Below are positions 7,499 to 15,572 of a DNA stretch of 64,000 nucleotides, one piece after another; position 1 is the first letter of the stretch; every line of letters begins with the position of its first letter. The notes under the pieces are model-generated. The model had not been told where the DNA came from and ran no database searches. It worked only from the letters and a program-made list of their open reading frames with translations. Position numbers and translations under genes: made by a program. The stretch is taken from contig NZ_AJKR01000003.1 of NCBI RefSeq assembly GCF_000257665.1, forward strand, positions 248,001-312,000. The letters run 5' to 3'. The stretch is from Candidatus Aquiluna sp. IMCC13023 (lineage in GTDB: Bacteria > Actinomycetota > Actinomycetes > Actinomycetales > Microbacteriaceae).

Positions 7499-8645
7499 CA
7501 CACCCTCCAAGGTGCCATTCTTTAGGGACATCAGAACCCTCAAATGGGCACTGCAAATACTTGCACTGCTGGCAGTGTTCGCACTTTTCTATTGGCTGTA
7601 CGGCAATTATCAAGAGAATGTAGCCAAGAGCAGCATTCAAACCGATCTTCGCTTTCTTGACAATCCCGCGAACTTCACGATTCCCGGAAACGACCTGGAC
7701 CAATCTCAGCCGGTGCGAGACGCTTTCGTAGAGGGTTTTCTAAATACCCTCCGAGTCGCCTTTATAGGGATCGCTCTGGCCACCATCCTTGGCACCTTGA
7801 TAGGTATCGCCAGGCTCTCTAAAAACTTTATGGTCAGAACACTTGGCACAGTATATGTTGAGTTAGTTCGAAACCTGCCGCTGCTTCTCCTGCTGACGTT
7901 CATGAACCTTGCGGTTGTTCTGCAGGCTTTTCCGAGAATTGAAAATGCCTGGCTGCCACTTGATCTTTTCGTGGTGTCAAACAGGGGCATTGCTATCCCC
8001 TGGTTTATCGGTTCTCCCGCTCAGTTAGGAATCGGGATCTTGAGTGCTGCACTACTCGCTTTCGTGGTGGCCAAAGTTCGCATCAGACAGGCAGATAAGA
8101 GCGGAAAGCAAGACCGAGCATGGCTGGTAGGAATAGTCACATTCGTGGTCTTGGTCATTGTGATTTGGCTGCTTTTCGGATACGGCTGGGAGTTGCCATA
8201 CGTTGATGGCCGGGGAACAACGGGCGGACTAAGGCTGGATCCGTCGTTCTTCGCTCTGGTTGCATCGCTGGTGATCTACACGAGCAGCCACATCGCGGAA
8301 ATTGTGCGCGGTTCGATTCTCGCTGTGTCCAAGGGTCAAGGGGAGGCCGCGGATGCCATCGCGCTAAGCGGCTCACAAAAGATGAGGCTCATTATCCTGC
8401 CTCAGGCATTTCGCATAGCCATGCCGGCGCTTGGAAACCAATACCTGAATCTCATAAAGAATTCATCGCTGGGAGCAACCATCAGTTACTTTGAGCTGAC
8501 CCAGATCGCTCAAATTACGGTGGGTAATGGCTCCCCTGCGGTGCCCGCTTTCTCTCTAACATTGCTTGTTTATCTTGCAATTTCTTTAGTAACTAGCCTC
8601 GTTGTGAACTTTTTCAACAGAAGACTTGCACTGGTGGAACGATGA
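7482..8645 (+). CDS. aapQ: Amino-acid ABC transporter permease (AapQ-like)
   Basis: 387 residues. A transmembrane segment near residues 20-42 is followed by an external loop, then the permease domain starting near VEGFLNTLRVAFIGIALATILGT-type helices and VELVRNLPLLLLL. A long insert between the first helices, with the NRGIAIPWF segment, is the mark of the AapQ subfamily rather than the short HisQ type. The EAA cytoplasmic loop is around GQGEAADAIALSGSQK. It forms a heterodimeric channel with AapM, powered by AapP. The ATG lies in a strong hairpin that may limit translation. The stop overlaps the aapM start (ATGA). Confidence 0.93.
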   Translation: MSPQLSTPSKVPFFRDIRTLKWALQILALLAVFALFYWLYGNYQENVAKSSIQTDLRFLDNPANFTIPGNDLDQSQPVRDAFVEGFLNTLRVAFIGIALATILGTLIGIARLSKNFMVRTLGTVYVELVRNLPLLLLLTFMNLAVVLQAFPRIENAWLPLDLFVVSNRGIAIPWFIGSPAQLGIGILSAALLAFVVAKVRIRQADKSGKQDRAWLVGIVTFVVLVIVIWLLFGYGWELPYVDGRGTTGGLRLDPSFFALVASLVIYTSSHIAEIVRGSILAVSKGQGEAADAIALSGSQKMRLIILPQAFRIAMPALGNQYLNLIKNSSLGATISYFELTQIAQITVGNGSPAVPAFSLTLLVYLAISLVTSLVVNFFNRRLALVER

Positions 8646-9826
8646 TTACTTGGATTAGAAGAAACCTTTTTAGGTCGATTACGGACTCGATACTCACAGT
8701 AGTTTCGGCGAGCATCTTGGGTTATGTCATATTTCAGGTGTTTCAGTTCGTGTTTATCACTGGGCGCTGGGAAATCATCCAAGTTAACCTGAAAATCCTC
8801 CTGGTAGGCCGCTTTCCCGAGGAACTGATGTACCTGGTGGGCTTCTCAATCTTGGCGACATGCTTCTCTATAGCCAGTCTTGCTTCGGGGATGAATCGCC
8901 CAATCGACAAACCGCCGACTCTTGCTGGAAAGCTATGGGAGCTATTTCAGCGTTTTGGCCTAATTATTGCCACCTCAGCCTTCTTGATAGTTCTAGCTGG
9001 AGACTTAGACGCCGTTCTGTTTGGTGCGTACGTGGTGCTTTCGATCTTCGCAGGAAGACTCTTTGGAAGAGCCAGGCGAACTACCCCTCTGAAAAGACTC
9101 CCCGGATGGTTGTGGGTCGCCATAAACGTCACGCTGCCTCTAGTTCTAATCTTCCTAACAATGGGGCAGGCCGCGCTCGAAGAGTGGGGCGGGTTCCTGA
9201 TCAATTTCTACCTTGCCGTAGTTAGCATTGCTCTTAGTTTCCCGTTAGGCGTGATGCTGGCACTAGGCAGACGGTCAACACTGCCCCTTGTGCGCTGGCT
9301 ATCCACCGCATACATCGAACTACTGCGGGGAGCTCCACTCTTTGTTCTTCTATTGCTAGCCGGTGTTGCTTTGGAGTTTTTCATACCAGCCAGCATCGCA
9401 CCGGATGCAATCTTCAGAGCGGTAACCGTGTTCACCCTGTTTACAGCCGCATACCTCGCAGAAGTTATTAGGGGTGGCTTGCAGTCGATACCAAAGGGTC
9501 AGGCGGAGGCAGGCAAGGCGCTTGGGCTTTCAACTTTCAAGATCACATTCTTGATCACCCTGCCCCAAGCGCTGAGAAATGTTATCCCTGCCCAGATTGG
9601 TCAATTCATCTCCCTTTTCAAGGACACTACTCTTGCCGGAGTAGCGCTCAGCGTCCTTGATCTGCTAAATGTTGGCACTGCCATCACTAAGCAGGATGAC
9701 TACCTCGGACAAGGCCTGATCTATGAATCCCTAGCATTTGTGGGCCTTTTGTTCTGGGTTGGTTCATATGTCATGAGCAGAGAAAGCCAAAGAATCGAAA
9801 AGAAACTAGGAGTTGGTATTCGATGA
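8642..9826 (+). CDS. aapM: Amino-acid ABC transporter permease (AapM-like)
   Basis: 394 residues. An N-terminal half with several hydrophobic helices unique to the AapM subfamily is followed by a HisM-type permease domain from about residue 185 ([34 protein letters not shown]). The EAA loop is [15 protein letters not shown]. It is the second membrane subunit of the transporter. It overlaps aapQ by four bases and aapP by four bases, so the three are surely co-translated. No irregularity is seen. Confidence 0.93.
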   Translation: MITWIRRNLFRSITDSILTVVSASILGYVIFQVFQFVFITGRWEIIQVNLKILLVGRFPEELMYLVGFSILATCFSIASLASGMNRPIDKPPTLAGKLWELFQRFGLIIATSAFLIVLAGDLDAVLFGAYVVLSIFAGRLFGRARRTTPLKRLPGWLWVAINVTLPLVLIFLTMGQAALEEWGGFLINFYLAVVSIALSFPLGVMLALGRRSTLPLVRWLSTAYIELLRGAPLFVLLLLAGVALEFFIPASIAPDAIFRAVTVFTLFTAAYLAEVIRGGLQSIPKGQAEAGKALGLSTFKITFLITLPQALRNVIPAQIGQFISLFKDTTLAGVALSVLDLLNVGTAITKQDDYLGQGLIYESLAFVGLLFWVGSYVMSRESQRIEKKLGVGIR

Positions 9827-10608
9827 ACAATGAAGTATTCAAGGATGCATCCAAGATGTCAGGTGGGCGCGAATCCGACGATGCCATCATCGTTATCGAT
9901 GGTGTCTATAAGCGTTTCAAGGACTTTGAGGCGCTAAAGAACATAAACATGCAGGTTGGCCGTAAGGAAGTAGTCGTAGTGATTGGCCCCTCCGGCTCCG
10001 GTAAGTCGACGCTAATACGCTGCATCAACAGGCTCGAGAGTCATGACGCAGGCAACATCCTCGTTGACGGCACTGCCCTAACAACGGACATTAGAAATAT
10101 TCAGGAGATCCGAAGAGAAACCGGAATGGTTTTCCAGAACTTCAACTTGTTCCCTCATCTCACGGTCCTAACCAATGTTGCGATTGGACCTAGAAGGGTT
10201 CGGGGTCTATCCAAGTCTGCTGCCGAAGAGCTTGCGATGGAACTGCTGACCAGAGTGAAGATTCCGGAGCAGGCCGACAAATTTCCAGCCCAGCTATCCG
10301 GGGGTCAGCAGCAGCGAGTTGCGCTAGCACGAGCGTTAGCGATGACCCCAAAGGTGATGCTATTTGATGAGCCCACAAGTGCCCTGGACCCGGAGATGAT
10401 TAACGAAGTCTTAGATGCAATGAAGGAGTTAGCCCAAGAAGGTATGACCATGATTGTGGTGACGCATGAAATGGGCTTCGCCCGCGAAGTCGCCGACCGA
10501 GTTGTCTTCATGGACAAGGGCGAAATCGTCGAAGTCGGGACACCTTCGGAAATTTTTGACAGCCCGAAAGAGGAGCGAACCAAGAAGTTCCTGTCCCAAA
10601 TTCTCTAG
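9823..10608 (+). CDS. aapP: Amino-acid ABC transporter ATP-binding protein (AapP-like)
   Basis: 261 residues. All ABC ATPase motifs are present: Walker [10 protein letters not shown] (55-63), Q-loop [11 protein letters not shown], signature [15 protein letters not shown], Walker [13 protein letters not shown], and the switch histidine in VVTHEMGF. Typical of the polar amino-acid family (GlnQ/HisP/AapP). An N-terminal extension of about 20 polar residues precedes the first strand; a later start is possible, but the ATG at 9823 overlaps the aapM stop in the usual ATGA fashion. It energises transport through AapQ/AapM at the inner face of the membrane. Confidence 0.95.
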   Translation: MNNEVFKDASKMSGGRESDDAIIVIDGVYKRFKDFEALKNINMQVGRKEVVVVIGPSGSGKSTLIRCINRLESHDAGNILVDGTALTTDIRNIQEIRRETGMVFQNFNLFPHLTVLTNVAIGPRRVRGLSKSAAEELAMELLTRVKIPEQADKFPAQLSGGQQQRVALARALAMTPKVMLFDEPTSALDPEMINEVLDAMKELAQEGMTMIVVTHEMGFAREVADRVVFMDKGEIVEVGTPSEIFDSPKEERTKKFLSQIL

Positions 10609-10681
10609 AGAAATTACGCCTCATTTCACTCGACTTGCTTGAAACAGGGGTCCCTGCCACCCTTACCTTCGGAGGCTAATT

Positions 10682-11749
10682 ATGAACGAACTCACTTTCT
10701 CGGAACGCCTACTCGAGCCTGAGCCAATAATCCTTTCCGGCGGCTACCTGTTTGAAGCCGAGAGGCGCGGATATCTAACCGCGGGTGAATTCGTTCCGTT
10801 GGTAGCACTTGAGCATCCAGAAGTTCTGAAGCAAATCACGACTGATTTCCTTAGGGCAGGTAGTGACATCGCTCTGGCTTTCACCTATAACGGTCACCGA
10901 GAAAAATTGAAGCTTCTGGGGCAAGAACATCTGCTGGAGCCGCTCAACAGGGCGGCCATGTCGATCGCCCGAGAAGCGGCTAGCGAGCAGCGAGCTGCTC
11001 AGTCACGAGACATTTATGTAGCAGGGAACATATCCAACTCAAACATTTTTGACCCAGCCGATGAGTCCTCCAAATCGGCCGTTCGGCAGATGTATCGGGA
11101 GATGATTAAGTGGGCAAAAGAAGAAGGCGCTGACCTTATTGTCGGCGAGACTATGTACTACTTCGAAGAAGCGAAGATTGCCCTCGAAGAAATACAGCTT
11201 GCAGGGCTCCCCTCGATAATCAATGTGGCGATTTTCGCAAACGGAGTGCTGCGCGATGGGGTCTCAGCACAAGATGCATGCAGACAGCTGGCTGAAGCTG
11301 GGGCCGACGTGGTCGGAACAAATTGTTTTCACGGACCCCAAACGATTCGACCCATAGTAGAAGCGATAGTTGAGGCAACCAAAGGGCATAACGTTTGCGC
11401 CATGCCGGCAACGTATCGCACAACAACGAAACACCCCACGCTTTTTAATCTTCCAGACCCACTAAACACGGCGGCCCTCCGGAATGAGAGGACGTTTCCA
11501 GATGCTCTGGAGGCCCAAAATTCGAATCGATACGAGACAGCCGAGTTCGGGAAATTTGCCCTTGGCCTCGGGGTGAAGGTTATTGGTCTTTGTTGCGGAG
11601 CAAGCGTAATCCATCATCGAGAACTGGCCGAAGGTCTTGGAAGAAGGACCTACTTATCTAAATACTCGCCCGACATGAGCAGGCATTTTCTGTTTGGAGA
11701 CGAAGACGTAATTCCAGCCAGCTCGACACAGTTTGGGTCTCAGGCATAA
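10682..11749 (+). CDS. Homocysteine S-methyltransferase, BHMT-like
   Basis: 355 residues with a Pfam S-methyl_trans barrel. The three zinc-binding cysteines are visible: Cys215 in GTNCFHG and Cys304/Cys305 in GLCCGAS. The N-terminal LSGGYLFEAERRGYL and DIALAFTYNGHREKL resemble betaine-homocysteine methyltransferases more than MmuM. It would make methionine from homocysteine with a methyl donor such as betaine, S-methylmethionine or a related compound; the donor cannot be decided here. The gene follows the aap transporter by 73 bases, with GGAGG seven bases before the ATG, and no strong terminator lies between, so it is probably in the same operon. It ends 13 bases from the convergent UbiA gene. 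Confidence 0.85.
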   Translation: MNELTFSERLLEPEPIILSGGYLFEAERRGYLTAGEFVPLVALEHPEVLKQITTDFLRAGSDIALAFTYNGHREKLKLLGQEHLLEPLNRAAMSIAREAASEQRAAQSRDIYVAGNISNSNIFDPADESSKSAVRQMYREMIKWAKEEGADLIVGETMYYFEEAKIALEEIQLAGLPSIINVAIFANGVLRDGVSAQDACRQLAEAGADVVGTNCFHGPQTIRPIVEAIVEATKGHNVCAMPATYRTTTKHPTLFNLPDPLNTAALRNERTFPDALEAQNSNRYETAEFGKFALGLGVKVIGLCCGASVIHHRELAEGLGRRTYLSKYSPDMSRHFLFGDEDVIPASSTQFGSQA

Positions 11750-11762
11750 TCGACCAAAGGAC

Positions 11763-12599
11763 CTAACTTCCGATCGGTCCAACACCCAGCATCAGCAAAA
11801 CCGCATTGACCAAAGAAGCCAAGACCAGCAACGGAAAAATCACGCGAGGTGGTGTTGGCCTGAGACTCAACACGGACGCAATGCCAGCTAGCACAATCGT
11901 TGCCGTCAAGCCAATTACACCTACGAGGCCTGCCAAGCTGTTGCTTTGATAAACAGCAATGCTGGAGGCGAGAATTGCCGTAGTGGCAATGACAAGTGCG
12001 GAGATTTTTTGTCCAACAATGTGGGGAAGCGCTCTAACCCCGGTCGCTCTATCCTCAAGCAGATCAGGCAGAGTATTCGCGAAGTGCGCGGAGACTCCCA
12101 GCAGACCTGCAACAACCACAACCCATGCGGGTGGGACCTGACTCTGCTCAAGGCTCAATGTCACAAAGACCGGCAAAATACCGAACCCAATTGCATATGG
12201 AAGAACTGAGAGAGGGGTTGCCTTGAGGCCTAGGTTGTAGGCCCAACCTGCAACAAGCATGAGTACCATCCAGCCTAGACTCTCCCAGCCGAGCAAACCT
12301 GAGACGAGGAGCGCCAAGACGCCTGCCGCAAAGGAAGAGTTCCGAACAAGCGAAGCATTTAGGGAGCCCTTTGCTAGGGGTTTATCGGTGCGTCCGGCTG
12401 CGCGGTCTCGCTTGTGGTCTAGCCAGTCGTTTGATAACCCTACCGAGAACTGCTGCAACAAAACCGCGAGCCCTACTAGCGCAACTCTGCCAGCGTCCAA
12501 GCCGACACCGACAGCAAATAAAGCCGCGAAGAGCGCGACTGCAAGTGAAGGCATTGGGTGGGTAGACCTAAATAGAAAACCAATTCTGCTTGCAACCAT
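11763..12599 (-). CDS. UbiA-family prenyltransferase of the type III PKS cassette
   Basis: 278 residues from ATG 12599, which lies two bases beyond the stop of the flavoprotein gene; an upstream in-frame start at 12641 would overlap that gene by 40 bases and is less likely. Hydrophobic, with about eight or nine membrane segments. Both aspartate motifs of the UbiA superfamily are visible: NDWLDHKRD (residues 57-65) and DLLED (179-183), which bind the Mg-diphosphate of a prenyl donor. It would transfer a prenyl group to an aromatic acceptor at the membrane. As the last gene of the cassette it probably prenylates the polyketide product; MenA/UbiA respiratory roles are less likely in this context but not excluded. 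Confidence 0.85.
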   Translation of the reverse strand: MVASRIGFLFRSTHPMPSLAVALFAALFAVGVGLDAGRVALVGLAVLLQQFSVGLSNDWLDHKRDRAAGRTDKPLAKGSLNASLVRNSSFAAGVLALLVSGLLGWESLGWMVLMLVAGWAYNLGLKATPLSVLPYAIGFGILPVFVTLSLEQSQVPPAWVVVVAGLLGVSAHFANTLPDLLEDRATGVRALPHIVGQKISALVIATTAILASSIAVYQSNSLAGLVGVIGLTATIVLAGIASVLSLRPTPPRVIFPLLVLASLVNAVLLMLGVGPIGS

Positions 12600-12601
12600 A
12601 A

Positions 12602-13645
12602 TTAGCGAGCCAAGCGATTGACGACCAAACCAAAGACCCAAGGAAGCCGGCTGGCCAGCGGCACAATGGCCATTCTGATCGGGGAATTCGCCGCTGAAAT
12701 TAGGCCCCCAGTCAAAACCCTAAAGTCTCTGCTTACTCGGCGCCAAGCTCTTTCGTAACTTGCTGGCTTGTCACTCAAAATGCACTCAATCGCCACTCGT
12801 GCTTGAGCGAAACCAAGCCTCAAACCCTCACCAGTAATTGCATCTACATACCCGGAGGCGTCGCCGACCAACAGTATGCGGCCCTTGGTGCGCGCTGTGG
12901 TTAGCTGAGGGAATGACCCTGCCCCACTTCGCTGCGAGGCCGGTGCTGCACCCTCTAGCCTTCCTGCAAGTTCTGGGATGCTAGCTATAGTTTCATCAAA
13001 GTCGGTTGACTTTGGACCCAGGACAGCAACCCCCACCTGATCCTCTGATACAGGAGTTATGTAGACCTCAGCGGTCTTGGTGTAAAAGACCTCAATGAAT
13101 TCGGACCAAGGCGCAACGTGGAAATGCTGCCTTATTCCAAAGCGTTTAGATCGCCTTGGAGACAGGGCCTTCACTAATCCAGCAGCTTTAGCAATACTAG
13201 AATGCAAGCCGTCAGCGGCGATGAGGTAACGGCCTTGAATGTTAGTACCATTTGAGCACGATGCAGCCAAACCACTTTCGGATTCCCTGACGGAGCCGAC
13301 GGATGCCTCGACAAAAACTACGCCAAGTTCTTCTGAGCGTGACCTAAGGCTTCCGTGAAGCTCCGTGCGCCTAACGCCTTTTCCTACGCCACTCGAAAAT
13401 CGGTGAGACACGGCGTGCCCACCACTTCTGTAGGTGACTCCGGCTAGATCACGGCCGGTGGGATAAACGCCCAACCTTGCTAAGAGAGGAATGGCGCCCG
13501 GCATTAGACCTTCGCCACAAGCCTTATCTATGGCACCACTTCGAGGTTCAACTACAACAGCAGATAGGCCACTCAGTCGGGCCTCAATGGCCGCTGCCAT
13601 GCCTACTGGCCCTCCCCCGACCACAATTACGTCGTAGTCCGTCAT
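12602..13645 (-). CDS. Geranylgeranyl-reductase-family FAD-dependent oxidoreductase
   Basis: 347 residues. FAD-binding GGGPVG (10-15) at the N terminus, the CGEGL signature (43-47) of the geranylgeranyl reductase/FixC branch, and the second FAD motif GDASGYVDAITGEGL near residue 260. Members either reduce prenyl double bonds or hydroxylate aromatic rings. In Streptomyces griseus the srs locus encodes a type III PKS, a methyltransferase and a flavoprotein that oxidises the resorcinol to a quinone; this gene holds the corresponding place. With a UbiA gene next door, saturation of a prenyl chain is an equally good guess. Its start overlaps the methyltransferase stop by four bases. Confidence 0.82.
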   Translation of the reverse strand: MTDYDVIVVGGGPVGMAAAIEARLSGLSAVVVEPRSGAIDKACGEGLMPGAIPLLARLGVYPTGRDLAGVTYRSGGHAVSHRFSSGVGKGVRRTELHGSLRSRSEELGVVFVEASVGSVRESESGLAASCSNGTNIQGRYLIAADGLHSSIAKAAGLVKALSPRRSKRFGIRQHFHVAPWSEFIEVFYTKTAEVYITPVSEDQVGVAVLGPKSTDFDETIASIPELAGRLEGAAPASQRSGAGSFPQLTTARTKGRILLVGDASGYVDAITGEGLRLGFAQARVAIECILSDKPASYERAWRRVSRDFRVLTGGLISAANSPIRMAIVPLASRLPWVFGLVVNRLAR

Positions 13646-14184
13646 TTCAAACCCTTCAGCGCCTTGTTTTCGGTAGGAATCCTGAATCCAAGAAGCAATA
13701 TGGCATTAAGAGCGGTGAAGGCTATAGCTGTAAACCAAGCCGAGTGAACCAAGGGCAAAGCGATACCCTCTATCGCTACAACCCAGTAGTTAGGGTGACG
13801 AAGCCAAGAAAGTGAGTATGGACCTCTTTTGACACGCTGGGCACCAGGAATCACGATCACACGGGTATTCCACTGGGACCCAAGTGCCCAAATAAACCAA
13901 TATCTTGCCGCCTGACATCCGATAGCAATGGCAAGAAAAATCCAGCCCGGAGCCCCGAGAAATTGGCGGTCGAACAGAACAACTTCGATGATGGCACCGG
14001 CTAGTAAAGCAGTGTGAAGCGCAATCATGGCGGGTAGATGACCTCGGCCGTATTCGATGCCACCAGATTCGAATGCTTTTTTCGCGTTTCTAGTAGAAAC
14101 AGCTAGTTCGTAAATCCGCTCTGCACCCGTTGCCAACATAAGACCGATGAATAACATCACACTGACAGTCAAGATCATGTCCAC
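13642..14184 (-). CDS. Isoprenylcysteine carboxyl methyltransferase-like membrane methyltransferase
   Basis: 180 residues, four to five hydrophobic helices. The C-terminal RGPYSLSWLRHPNYW followed by a Glu-containing helix is the S-adenosylmethionine-binding signature of the ICMT/phospholipid-methyltransferase superfamily. The closest functional model is SrsB of the srs alkylresorcinol locus, which O-methylates the polyketide. The gene overlaps the polyketide synthase stop by ten bases and the flavoprotein start by four, so all four cassette genes are co-translated. Isoprenylcysteine itself is not expected in this bacterium; the name reflects family only. Confidence 0.84.
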   Translation of the reverse strand: MDMILTVSVMLFIGLMLATGAERIYELAVSTRNAKKAFESGGIEYGRGHLPAMIALHTALLAGAIIEVVLFDRQFLGAPGWIFLAIAIGCQAARYWFIWALGSQWNTRVIVIPGAQRVKRGPYSLSWLRHPNYWVVAIEGIALPLVHSAWFTAIAFTALNAILLLGFRIPTENKALKGLK

Positions 14185-15230
14185 TCCAACAAGACAAGCT
14201 CGAGAGATACTCCAGGACCGACTGCAAATAGCACGCCAACTGCTGCGGATGGTTGCTGAAAAAGATCGCTCAGTACATGAAGTACCGCTGCCGAAGACAT
14301 GTTTCCTGCTCTGGCCATAACATCCCAGCTAGCGGACAGGTCCGAGTCAGCTAGATCGAGCGATGAGGCGAATGCCTCCAGAATTTTCGGACCGCCCGGA
14401 TGTGCCACCCATATATCAATGTCTTCACGAGACAGCCCTTGTTGACTCAGGAGCACATCCACCTCAGCTGCAAAGTGCTCAGTTATCATCTCAGGGACGC
14501 CCGCCTCTAGCATCAGGGACAGGCCACTTGCACCAATCTTCCATCCAATGAGAGATTCGGTATCGGAATATAAGGTGCTTCTGGTGGCCTTTACAGCAAT
14601 CCCATTCAAAGCCTTGGGGTGCTGACTCCCCACCATCACAACTGCGGCCGCCCCATCCCCGAAGATGCCCGTACCAACATAGTTGGCCATAGATCGATCT
14701 TCCCATTGGATAGTTAGTGAGCACAGTTCAACAGACACAACTAGCGCCACTGCCTTTGGGTCACCCAAAAGATAATCAGCTACTCGAGCAATTCCCGCGG
14801 CTCCACCAGCACAACCGAGCCCGAAACTCGGGATGCGTTTAATGTCTGGTCGAAATCCCATGCGAGCGGAAAGCAACACATCTATCGCAGGAGCGCCAAC
14901 CCCGGTCACCGTCGTGAAGAAAAGATGATCAACTTCCTCGGCATTTAAACCGGCGTTCTCAAGCGCTCTTCTGGTGCAGTCCTCAACCAGCGTCAGAGCG
15001 TGCTGCGCGAAAAGTGTATTCGCCTTGGTGAATGAATCAATGTCTGTGTATTCCGAAATTGGTAAAACAAAGTGCCGCTGTTCGATTTTGGTGTTGCCAT
15101 GTAGGCGCTCTAACACGGCCCTGGTACCATCTGTGGGTGCGAGTCTGGGTGCTAGAGCAGCGGTCACTTCCGATTGAGAATGAGCATGGTCAGGCAGGGA
15201 CGTTTGGACTTGAATTATCATTGCCGACAT
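14175..15230 (-). CDS. Type III polyketide synthase (chalcone/stilbene synthase-like)
   Basis: 351 residues. The thiolase-fold triad is complete: Cys140 in FGLGCAGGAAG, His277 in WVAHPGGPK and Asn310 in ARAGNMSSA. It would extend an acyl starter with malonyl-CoA and cyclise the chain to a resorcinol, pyrone or similar ring. Starter and chain length cannot be read by eye, but an acyl-primed alkylresorcinol-type enzyme fits the methyltransferase/flavoprotein neighbours. First gene of the cassette. ATG 15230 is preceded by GGGAG at seven bases. Another Met (15221) follows closely. RppA-type naphthalene synthases remain an alternative. Confidence 0.9.
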   Translation of the reverse strand: MSAMIIQVQTSLPDHAHSQSEVTAALAPRLAPTDGTRAVLERLHGNTKIEQRHFVLPISEYTDIDSFTKANTLFAQHALTLVEDCTRRALENAGLNAEEVDHLFFTTVTGVGAPAIDVLLSARMGFRPDIKRIPSFGLGCAGGAAGIARVADYLLGDPKAVALVVSVELCSLTIQWEDRSMANYVGTGIFGDGAAAVVMVGSQHPKALNGIAVKATRSTLYSDTESLIGWKIGASGLSLMLEAGVPEMITEHFAAEVDVLLSQQGLSREDIDIWVAHPGGPKILEAFASSLDLADSDLSASWDVMARAGNMSSAAVLHVLSDLFQQPSAAVGVLFAVGPGVSLELVLLEWT

Positions 15231-15344
15231 TCATTTACTCCCAGCTGTTGCTCCAAGTCTAACTAGGTGAGCGGAATGTAGCTGAGTCAGAGGTAGTCAA
15301 GGTTTTTCTAGGGTTACACAGTTGCGAGGAAAAACATCTGAAAG

Positions 15345-15418
15345 TGGGGCGTGCGGGACTTGAACCCGCGACCGAACGATTATGAGTCGTTTGCTCTAAC
15401 CAGCTGAGCTAACGCCCC
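15345..15418 (-). tRNA. tRNA-Met (CAT), elongator type
   Basis: Read on the minus strand, acceptor GGGGCGT pairs with ACGCCCC; D arm GCTC/GAGC; anticodon stem AACGA/TCGTT around loop CTCATAA (anticodon CAT); T arm GCGGG/CCCGC with TTCAAGT. 74 bases, discriminator A, no encoded CCA. The GTTAGAGCA segment and overall pattern resemble elongator tRNA-Met rather than initiator (the first base pair is G-C, initiators have a mismatch) though a CAT-reading tRNA-Ile2 is not fully excluded. A TAGAAT -10 box is at 15435-15430. Confidence 0.93.
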
Positions 15419-15429
15419 CAGCCTCTTAG

Positions 15430-15435
15430 ATTCTA
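15430..15435 (-). promoter_or_regulatory. -10 box for tRNA-Met
   Basis: TAGAAT on the minus strand, placed so that transcription would begin a few bases before the tRNA 5' end at 15418. No matching -35 box was found. The remaining 137 bases to the glycosyltransferase stop at 15573 show no other feature. Confidence 0.4.
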
Positions 15436-15572
15436 CCCAACTAAGACAAGGCCGCCTCGTCTAAAGCAACAGGTGTAAAGAAATTTTGCATCAGGTTTGG
15501 CGTCCAAAGCTCTTGCACGGGGTTTACAAGACAATGGACACACTCTGGATCCGATGTATCGACTAGAACAAT

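Noticed and set aside
10609-10681. Terminator between aapP and the methyltransferase
   Set aside because: CAGGG-GT-CCCTG is too short a hairpin and has no T-tract.
12600-12641. Longer UbiA start
   Set aside because: Overlaps the flavoprotein C terminus by 40 bases; ATG 12599 lies just beyond its stop.
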